From contig CAAFZS010000090.1 in the NCBI GenBank assembly GCA_900767595.1, positions 1 to 10,735 on the forward strand: a DNA stretch of 10,735 nucleotides, written 5' to 3'. Origin of the DNA: Bacteroidales bacterium (GTDB lineage: Bacteria; Bacteroidota; Bacteroidia; Bacteroidales; Paludibacteraceae). Under the pieces are notes generated by a model. That model saw only the letters and a list, made by a program, of their open reading frames with translations, did no database searches and was not told where the DNA came from. This document shows positions 1 to 5,526 of this stretch, piece after piece. How positions within the stretch are numbered: the stretch's first letter is position 1; every line of letters begins with the position of its first letter. The translations under genes were made by a program, and so were the position numbers.

Positions 1-663
1 ACAATTTGTACCCTGGTTCCTTTGACCGGTGAAGATGGGAAGAAACATCCTGCTATGGCAGCTGATAAACAAGGAATTTTCCGAATAATCCAATCCATAC
101 CGTCTCCCAAAGCAGAACCCATCAAGCAATGGCTTGCACGAGTTGGAGCAGAGCGTTTGAATCAGATGCAGGACCCTGAACGCAGTTTGCAACAGATGGT
201 TGCTGATTACCGTCGTTTGGGTCATGATGAGGCTTGGATTAATCAGCGAATTAAGTCTATCCAAATTCGTAAAGGATTAACCGACGAGTGGCAACGAGGA
301 GGTATTACAGAAGATAAGGATTTTGCCTTCTTGACGGATATTATTTCGGCTACGTGGAGCGGAATGAACACTCGCCAATATAAGAACTTTAAAGGATTAC
401 GGAAGGAGAACTTGCGGGACAACATGACGGATGTTGAACTGATGCTTAGCGGTTTGGCGGAGGCGACCTCTACGGCACTGTCAAAGAAACGTAATCCCAA
501 ACAAATGAATGAACATGTAGGTATAGCAAAAGAAGGAGGGGAGGTTGCTCGCTCGGCTCGTGAAGATATTGAACATCGTTTGGGAGAATCCGTTATATCT
601 CCAAAGAAAGCGATAGACATTGCTACACCAAAGGACGAACTTCCTTTTCCTAAGAAGAAATAA
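1..663 (+). CDS. BRO family / phage antirepressor-like protein, 5'-truncated by window edge
   Basis: The reading frame is open from base 1 to the TAA at 661-663 (220 residues). The first ATG in this frame lies at a poor position (base 55, inside a conserved region), so the true start is upstream of the window. The visible part matches the second half of the BRO-N/antirepressor-like proteins common in Bacteroidales genomes and prophages. Recognisable blocks are FRIIQSIPSPKAEPIKQWLA, then RIKSIQIRKGLTDEW, TWSGMNTRQYKNFKGLRKENLRDNMT and a tail with KEGGEVARSARE, ending in the basic PFPKKK. BRO-N domains bind DNA, and family members act as phage antirepressors or DinD-like proteins; the cellular role of stand-alone bacterial copies is mostly unknown. 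Roughly 60-70 N-terminal residues are probably missing, judged from remembered relatives. No phage structural genes are visible nearby. The amidohydrolase gene follows after only 30 nt with no evident terminator. The family call is confident; the function is not. Confidence 0.85.
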   Translation, partial: TICTLVPLTGEDGKKHPAMAADKQGIFRIIQSIPSPKAEPIKQWLARVGAERLNQMQDPERSLQQMVADYRRLGHDEAWINQRIKSIQIRKGLTDEWQRGGITEDKDFAFLTDIISATWSGMNTRQYKNFKGLRKENLRDNMTDVELMLSGLAEATSTALSKKRNPKQMNEHVGIAKEGGEVARSAREDIEHRLGESVISPKKAIDIATPKDELPFPKKK

Positions 664-693
664 ACCTGCTAAACCCGCTAAACTAAAAAATAT

Positions 694-2511
694 ATGAAAA
701 AGATTTTTTTGGTACTGATGGCACTTGCCGCCATCGCGTTAACAGGTTGCAAAAGCAAAAAAGACCCGCAGTTATACGACAACATCATCGTTTACGGGAA
801 CATCTATACCGCCGAGATAGATGCTACGAAAACTCCCGACAAGGATGGTTACTACAAGATGGCAAGCGCCATGGTCGTCAAGGACGGCAAGTTCGAATAT
901 GTGGGTGACAAGGCAGGTGCCGATGCTTATAAGACGAAGAACAGCCTTATCATCGACCGTGAAGGCAAGGGAATGATTATCCCCGGCATGACCGACGGAC
1001 ACGCGCACTATTTGTGCAAATACATTAATGAGGAAATGAAAGAGAATAACCTCCAATTTAGGGAAGACCAGACGTATCAGGAGGTGATAAATCAAGTGCG
1101 TGCGTTTGTGGAGGAAGCCAAGAAAAAAGGCAAACAATTGGACTATGTGTATGGTGAGGGATATCATCCGGGTTTGATGAAAGATGACAAGGGAAAAGAT
1201 TTGCGCCACCGCAAAGATTTAGATGCAATCACCAAGGATATTCCTATTTTCCTAACAGGATTTGATCACCATAGTACGCTTGTCAATACCCGTGCGATGA
1301 TCAATGCCGATATCGTGGACGAGAAGGATAGCGTTATTCGTAAATATATTGCCGGTGGGTTCATGTATCGAGATGAGGAAGGCAAGTTAAGCGGTGTCTT
1401 TTCTGAACGTGCCACGTCCTTGCTGCAAGGTCCCGGCTTAAAGAATAAGATGCACCCGACTTCTGCACAATTGGTACAGGGTATCCATAACATGCAGAAA
1501 TACCTGCTGTCTGTGGGTATTACCAATATCATCGAAGGATGGGCAAATAACTATACCATTGACGATGAGTCTTTTTTCCAAGCCTTGACGGCAATGGACG
1601 CCAACAACGAGTTGAATCTCAATGTCTCGCTAACGTACGAGATTGAGCCTTGGTTCAACAACAACAAGCCTTTCGACTACGTGGAGAATGCAGCGTCTGT
1701 AAAAAGCAGATACCAGTCCAAGCACGTACACCCCGACTACCTCAAACTCTTTATGGATGGCTGTGTGGAGATGGGTACCGGATTCCTGTTAGGTACGTAT
1801 AAAACCCAAGGGAAAGATTCTCTTTTCTCGGGTCACGGCACGGCTTTGTGGTCGGAAGAGGCTATGTTGAAATTGGTATTAGATGCAAATAATAGAGGAC
1901 TCTCCGTGCATACTCACGCGATGGGGGACGGTGCTGTTCATCGCTGCGTGGTGGCTTACAGTAAGAATGGCAAACCGGAACTGCGCAATAGCATTTGCCA
2001 CCTCCGTAATGTCTCCCCCGACGATTATCAAGCGATAAAAGACCACAATATCGCTGTTGCCTCGAATATGAACTGGCATTGTTATGAGGAAAAAGACATA
2101 GAATTTTTTGAGTCAATACTTTCTAAAGATAACAACTGTGAATCGGCCTATCCTATCCAATCGTTCTTCAAACACGGAATCTTAGTGAGTCAATGTACGG
2201 ATACACCGGCAGATAACGGCATCAATTATCCCTTCTATTGTATGTCGGTTGCTATTACGGGTGCTTACGAGCCAAGTTCGTACATCTGGGATAAAGATGA
2301 AATTATCAATCGCTATCAGTTCCTGCAAGCCGCAACCTATAATGGTGCTTGGCAATTGCACTTAGAGAAAGAGCGGGGTAGTATTGAGAAAGGAAAATAT
2401 GCAGACTTTGTTATCATAGACCAGAATGTGTTGACGTGTGATGTCAACAATATTCGTAATACCAAAGTGCTGAAAACATTCTTTGAAGGTAAGGAAGTAT
2501 ATTCCAACTAA
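694..2511 (+). CDS. Lipoprotein amidohydrolase, YtcJ-like (Amidohydro_3) family
   Basis: This 605-residue protein starts with a lipoprotein signal peptide (MKKIFLVLMALAAIALTGC, lipidated Cys19), so it should be anchored on the periplasmic side of a membrane, most likely the outer membrane. The amidohydrolase barrel shows the expected metal-site motifs in order: the H103-x-H105 pair in DGHAHY, KLFMDG at 351-356, H408 in HTHAMGDGAVH, H436 in ICHLRN, and D503 in CTDTP. The C-terminal return of the composite beta domain is also typical: AATYNGAWQL, then GSIEKGKYADFVIID (562-576). The YtcJ-like family hydrolyses amide or related C-N bonds in varied small molecules; the substrate cannot be read from sequence. 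Length is slightly above the usual 530-580 because of the signal peptide and an insertion near 41-56. The ATG at 694 follows an A-rich stretch, as usual for Bacteroidota. It may be co-transcribed with the BRO-like gene; no promoter of its own is evident in the 30-nt gap. Confidence 0.9.
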   Translation: MKKIFLVLMALAAIALTGCKSKKDPQLYDNIIVYGNIYTAEIDATKTPDKDGYYKMASAMVVKDGKFEYVGDKAGADAYKTKNSLIIDREGKGMIIPGMTDGHAHYLCKYINEEMKENNLQFREDQTYQEVINQVRAFVEEAKKKGKQLDYVYGEGYHPGLMKDDKGKDLRHRKDLDAITKDIPIFLTGFDHHSTLVNTRAMINADIVDEKDSVIRKYIAGGFMYRDEEGKLSGVFSERATSLLQGPGLKNKMHPTSAQLVQGIHNMQKYLLSVGITNIIEGWANNYTIDDESFFQALTAMDANNELNLNVSLTYEIEPWFNNNKPFDYVENAASVKSRYQSKHVHPDYLKLFMDGCVEMGTGFLLGTYKTQGKDSLFSGHGTALWSEEAMLKLVLDANNRGLSVHTHAMGDGAVHRCVVAYSKNGKPELRNSICHLRNVSPDDYQAIKDHNIAVASNMNWHCYEEKDIEFFESILSKDNNCESAYPIQSFFKHGILVSQCTDTPADNGINYPFYCMSVAITGAYEPSSYIWDKDEIINRYQFLQAATYNGAWQLHLEKERGSIEKGKYADFVIIDQNVLTCDVNNIRNTKVLKTFFEGKEVYSN

Positions 2512-2530
2512 TCACTAAAACGAACGACTA

Positions 2531-2556
2531 ATAACTAATAAAATATTGGTAGTTAT
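2531..2556. promoter_or_regulatory. Inverted repeat, candidate distal HipB operator
   Basis: ATAACTA at 2531-2537 and TAGTTAT at 2550-2556 form 7-nt perfect inverted arms around an AT-rich 12-nt centre. The site lies about 70 bp upstream of the hip promoter core. It shares the ACTAA...AAATATT...AGT pattern with the second palindrome at 2578-2591. HipB-type repressors bind palindromes upstream of their own genes, so this is a reasonable operator candidate. An alternative is a weak terminator for the amidohydrolase gene, but there is no T-run after the arms. Confidence 0.4.
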
Positions 2557-2577
2557 AGCTAAAAAATGTAAATAATT

Positions 2578-2591
2578 ACTAAAATATTAGT
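2578..2591. promoter_or_regulatory. Palindrome next to the -33 box, candidate proximal HipB operator
   Basis: ACTAA at 2578-2582 and TTAGT at 2587-2591 form 5-nt inverted arms (6 of 7 pairs match across the 14-nt site). The site ends 6 nt before the TTTG -33 box, a position from which a bound repressor could block RNA polymerase. Its centre is about 41 bp from that of the upstream inverted repeat, close to four helical turns, which would allow cooperative binding on one DNA face. The operator role is inferred. Confidence 0.4.
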
Positions 2592-2597
2592 ATTTAA

Positions 2598-2629
2598 TTT
2601 GCATATATCAAAAAAAAGTTGTATCTTTG
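2598..2629 (+). promoter_or_regulatory. Bacteroidota-type sigma-ABfr promoter for hipBA
   Basis: TTTG at 2598-2601 and TATCTTTG at 2622-2629 match the Bacteroidota -33 (TTTG) and -7 (TAnnTTTG) elements, separated by 20 nt, which is the usual spacing. Transcription would begin near 2635-2638, leaving a leader of about 15 nt before the hipB ATG at 2652. This is the strongest promoter match I found in the window. Confidence 0.85.
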
Positions 2630-2651
2630 CAGCGTGAATTGAAAATGAACT

Positions 2652-2951
2652 ATGATTACCGATTTATTAACACCCTCTCAGGTGCAAATAAATTTGGCTG
2701 CTCGCATTAAGCAACGCAGATTGGAGCAGCGTTTGACGCAGGAACAGTTGGCCCAAAAGGCGGGTCTTCCGTTGGCTACGTATCGTCTATTCGAACAGCG
2801 CGGGCAGATTTCTTTGTCTGCTTTTATGCTAGTGGCTTTTGCGCTTAATGCGTTGCACGAATTGAACGAATTATTCACTCATCCTACGTGGGCAACGATG
2901 GACGAGATGTTGAATGCCGTAACTCCTAAAAAACGGGTCCGCCATGTTTGA
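2652..2951 (+). CDS. hipB: HipB-like antitoxin, XRE-family helix-turn-helix repressor
   Basis: A 99-residue protein with an XRE/Cro-CI helix-turn-helix at about residues 15-72. The arrangement is IKQRRLEQRLTQEQLAQKAGL, then LATYRLFEQRGQISL as the recognition-helix region, then VAFALNALHELNELF. The pattern 'TxExLAxxAGL...TxxxFExxGxISLxxxxxxAxALxxLxELxxLF' is typical of antitoxins encoded directly before hipA. HipB proteins dimerise, bind operator palindromes and hold HipA in an inactive complex. The C-terminal tail (TPKKRVRHV) is basic, unlike the acidic tail of E. coli HipB. The gene overlaps hipA by 8 nt (ATG at 2944, TGA at 2949-2951), which suggests translational coupling. An out-of-frame ATG at 2645 would encode only about 20 residues and is not favoured. 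The start at 2652 sits about 15 nt from the predicted transcription start, so the leader is short. Confidence 0.9.
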   Translation: MITDLLTPSQVQINLAARIKQRRLEQRLTQEQLAQKAGLPLATYRLFEQRGQISLSAFMLVAFALNALHELNELFTHPTWATMDEMLNAVTPKKRVRHV

Positions 2952-4032
2952 TGTTTCTTCTGTTGAAGTATGGTATCGCGACACGATAGTGGGTCGTCTC
3001 GCTTTAACTCCTCGTCGTCCGGCGGTTTGTGCTTTCGAATATTCGCCCGACTGGTTGAAGAGCGGGTTTAGTATCTCGCCCTTTGAACTGCCGCTAGAGT
3101 CGGGATTGAAGATAGCTGAGTATCATCCTTTTGAAGGTAATTTTGGTGTCTTTAATGACTGCTTGCCGGATGGCTGGGGTAATCTCATTATTCATCGTTA
3201 TCTTCAGTCGAAGGGGATTAATAGCGCTAATCTTACTATCTTAGAGTGGCTCTGTTTGGTGGGAACCAATGGCCGTGGTGCATTAGAGTTCCGACCGGAC
3301 AAGAGTTTAAGACAAAGTCAAGAATTTGTTGATTTTGAGCGTTTGGCAGCGGAATCGGCGGCCATCTTGGAGAATGATGTTTATACGGGAGAGATGTTGG
3401 AGCAGTTTGTTCAGCGCGGCGGTTCTCCCGGTGGGGCGCGACCCAAGATTTTCTTGCAAACCGATGGGAAAGAGTGGCTGGTTAAGTTTTGTGCAAAGGG
3501 GGATGATGCTAAAGTGGGACAGCGTGAATACGATTATTCCTTATTAGCCAAGCGTTGTGGTATCCGCATGCCTGAGACGCGTCTCTTTGATGGCCGCTGG
3601 TTCGCCACGGAGCGTTTTGACCGTAAGGAAGGTAAGAAACTGCATGTCATTTCTGCCGGTGGATTATTGCGGGCAGATTACCAAATTCCGTGTATAGATT
3701 ATTGGCATTTGTTTGCCTTAACTTCTAAACTGACACATTCTATGGACGAGATGTGGCAACTTTATCGGCTCATGGTCTTTAATGTGTTGATTGGAAATAG
3801 GGACGATCATGCTAAAAATTTTTCGTTCCTTTATGATGACGGTTGGCATTTGGCTCCGGCGTACGACTTATTACCCTGTGGTATAGAGGGGGATTACCAC
3901 ACCACCTCTGTGAATGATAATCCCAATCCCAAAAAAGAGGACATTTTAGCCCTCGCCAAACGAGTCTCTTTACCTTTAGATGAGGCGGAAAAAATCTATA
4001 CGGAGATAGAAAACATGATAAAAATACAATAA
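2944..4032 (+). CDS. hipA: HipA-family serine/threonine kinase toxin
   Basis: A 362-residue HipA-family protein. The N-terminal subdomain covers about residues 5-118 (VEVWYRDTIVGRLALT... FNDCLPDGWGNLIIHRYL ... GRGALEF). The kinase-like core follows. A glycine-rich loop carries Ser161 (RGGSPGGARPKIFL), a likely counterpart of the autophosphorylated Ser150 of E. coli HipA. K181 in EWLVKF is the probable ATP lysine. The catalytic block IGNRDDHAKNFSF has D287 and N292, and D308 in APAYDLLP is the metal-binding Asp. All key kinase residues seem present, so the toxin should be active. E. coli HipA phosphorylates glutamyl-tRNA synthetase and causes growth arrest; the target here is unknown. At 362 residues it is shorter than E. 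coli HipA (440), and the C-terminal helical part after D308 is only about 54 residues. The efflux-operon lipoprotein gene starts 10 nt after the stop codon. Confidence 0.92.
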   Translation: MFDVSSVEVWYRDTIVGRLALTPRRPAVCAFEYSPDWLKSGFSISPFELPLESGLKIAEYHPFEGNFGVFNDCLPDGWGNLIIHRYLQSKGINSANLTILEWLCLVGTNGRGALEFRPDKSLRQSQEFVDFERLAAESAAILENDVYTGEMLEQFVQRGGSPGGARPKIFLQTDGKEWLVKFCAKGDDAKVGQREYDYSLLAKRCGIRMPETRLFDGRWFATERFDRKEGKKLHVISAGGLLRADYQIPCIDYWHLFALTSKLTHSMDEMWQLYRLMVFNVLIGNRDDHAKNFSFLYDDGWHLAPAYDLLPCGIEGDYHTTSVNDNPNPKKEDILALAKRVSLPLDEAEKIYTEIENMIKIQ

Positions 4033-4042
4033 TACAGTAAAT

Positions 4043-4504
4043 ATGGCTAAAACAAAATTACTATTCTTACTAACACTAGTTATTTCTTTCGTCGGCTGCA
4101 AAGACACCGCCCAAGTCCGTTCCGCCATCGGAACCTATAGTTATAAGTCTTCCGGAACATTAACGATGGATACCCTGTCACCTGTCCGCTTCACCGAACA
4201 GGGAGCGATGGAGGTCGTGTCCCTCAAAAACAAAGACAGCGTCCTCATCACTTTTAACGAACTCTTTGGCGAGGTATATGCCACCCGTGCCAGCATCAAA
4301 GGCAAAGAAATAACCTTCACTCCCTTTGAGCGCATTATCTTTTCTTCTATTTTGACAGGACCCGTCACCGTTCAAGTCCGTGGGGAAGGACAAGTCCTCA
4401 ATGACTGTATCACCCTCAACTTGGAGTATCATAATCGTCCTTCGGACAGCCTCAGTCTTTCCGCTACTGATGTCCTGCTAATTGCTAAAAAGAATACCAA
4501 ATGA
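4043..4504 (+). CDS. Small lipoprotein of unknown function, first gene of the efflux operon
   Basis: I do not recognise this 153-residue protein beyond its export signal. It begins MAKTKLLFLLTLVISFVGCKD, a lipoprotein signal peptide with a lipobox ending at Cys19. The rest is rich in alternating hydrophobic residues and beta-like segments (GTYSYKSSGTLTM, VLITFNELFGEVYATRASIKGKEITFTPF, VTVQVRGEGQVLNDCITLNLEYH), which suggests a small beta-sandwich or lipocalin-like barrel. Its TGA stop shares the ATGA at 4501-4504 with the start of the adaptor gene, a strong sign of translational coupling. It starts 10 nt after hipA. The context suggests an accessory lipoprotein of the efflux complex or an envelope sensor, but nothing in the sequence proves this. 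After the lipobox Cys there is one further Cys, in LNDC. Confidence 0.8.
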   Translation: MAKTKLLFLLTLVISFVGCKDTAQVRSAIGTYSYKSSGTLTMDTLSPVRFTEQGAMEVVSLKNKDSVLITFNELFGEVYATRASIKGKEITFTPFERIIFSSILTGPVTVQVRGEGQVLNDCITLNLEYHNRPSDSLSLSATDVLLIAKKNTK

Positions 4505-5526
4505 AAAAGTCATTGCTCTATATCCTTGCCCTACTTCCCCTGCTGACGATGTGCCGTCCTCAATCCTCTTCGACGAGCACGACCGCCTTTCCCGTGGAGG
4601 TGAAGACAATGGACTCCCTACAGACCTATTGTACCCACACTTATGCTGCCCGAACGGCGGATGCGGATGTGGTAGTACTCAGTTTCCCTATCCCCGGAAC
4701 GATAACTCAAGTTCTTGTGCACAATGGACAAGAAGTGTCCGCAGGACAAGCATTAATCGCTTTAGATAACACCACCTCCCATAGCCTACTTACCACCGCG
4801 GAAGCTAAACTCAAACAGGCACAAGATGGCTATGCTCGCGCTAAACGCGTCTATGACGAAGGGGGCGTGTCCGAACTGAAGATGAAGGAGATAACGACCC
4901 AACTCACCGAAGCCGAACAGCTCGTTCGAGGTGCACAGAGCCAAGTGGAAAATTGTGTGCTACGCGCCCCGATGGCAGGAGTGGTCGGTAATCTCAATAA
5001 GTATGTCGGACAAAACATCCTTCCCGATCTCCCCATCCTGACCCTACATAACCGTCAGGGCATAAAAATGGTCTATGCCGTTCCCGAACAAGATATTGTC
5101 AAAGTCCAAATAGGAGACCGTATCACGGCTCGTATTCCCGCCTTAGGCAATCAACAATGGTCCGGACACGTGATGGAGCGTAGTCTCACTCCCCATCCCT
5201 TAGCCCATAACTACGAAGTGAGAGCCATCCTTGAAGGCGATACCCAATCAATCCTTCCGGGAATGAGCGGTTCTGTCCAAAGTCAGCGGGACTTCGTACA
5301 GGGACTGATGGTTCCGTCCCATTGTATCCAGACCTATGGCAAGGGTATCAGCGTATGGGTCTGCCGCGATAGCGTGGCTGAACGAGTGATGGTAGAAGCC
5401 GCTTCCTTCGGTAGAGACGGCGTGATGATAACCAAAGGTCTGCAAGTCGGCGACCAAGTCATCGTTCGAGGATACCAGAAAGTGTATAACGGAATGAAAA
5501 TATCGGCTCATGAAGTTCAAGACTAA
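4501..5526 (+). CDS. RND efflux periplasmic adaptor subunit (membrane fusion protein), lipoprotein
   Basis: A 341-residue HlyD/AcrA-type adaptor. The N-terminus is a lipoprotein signal (MKKSLLYILALLPLLTMC, Cys18), so it is lipid-anchored in the periplasm. The first lipoyl half is at about 61-88 (FPIPGTITQVLVHNGQEVSAGQALIALD). A short alpha-hairpin runs from about 95 to 150 (AEAKLKQAQDGYARAKRVYDEGGVSELKMKEITTQLTEAEQLV). The second lipoyl half is at 152-182 (VLRAPMAGVVG ... YVGQNI), followed by the beta-barrel (about 188-262, with LPGMSGSV) and the membrane-proximal domain (about 268-338, VPSHCIQTYGKGISVWV ... GLQVGDQVIVRG). It should bridge the RND pump and the outer-membrane channel. The ATG overlaps the stop of the preceding lipoprotein gene, and its own 3' end overlaps the pump gene by 17 nt. 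Cys residues beyond Cys18 (44, 152, 275, 288) are more numerous than usual for adaptors. The family call is secure; the transported substrate is not known. Confidence 0.95.
   Translation: MKKSLLYILALLPLLTMCRPQSSSTSTTAFPVEVKTMDSLQTYCTHTYAARTADADVVVLSFPIPGTITQVLVHNGQEVSAGQALIALDNTTSHSLLTTAEAKLKQAQDGYARAKRVYDEGGVSELKMKEITTQLTEAEQLVRGAQSQVENCVLRAPMAGVVGNLNKYVGQNILPDLPILTLHNRQGIKMVYAVPEQDIVKVQIGDRITARIPALGNQQWSGHVMERSLTPHPLAHNYEVRAILEGDTQSILPGMSGSVQSQRDFVQGLMVPSHCIQTYGKGISVWVCRDSVAERVMVEAASFGRDGVMITKGLQVGDQVIVRGYQKVYNGMKISAHEVQD

Noticed and set aside
2531..2570. Intrinsic terminator for the amidohydrolase gene
   Set aside because: The ATAACTA/TAGTTAT stem is AT-only except for one C-G pair, has a 12-nt loop and is followed by A's rather than T's on the plus strand, so the operator reading fits better.
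3944..3978. A possible efflux-operon promoter inside hipA (TACCTTTA at 3971-3978)
   Set aside because: The -7 like element differs from TAnnTTTG at the last base, and there is no proper TTTG at the right distance upstream. It is within coding sequence and too weak to call.
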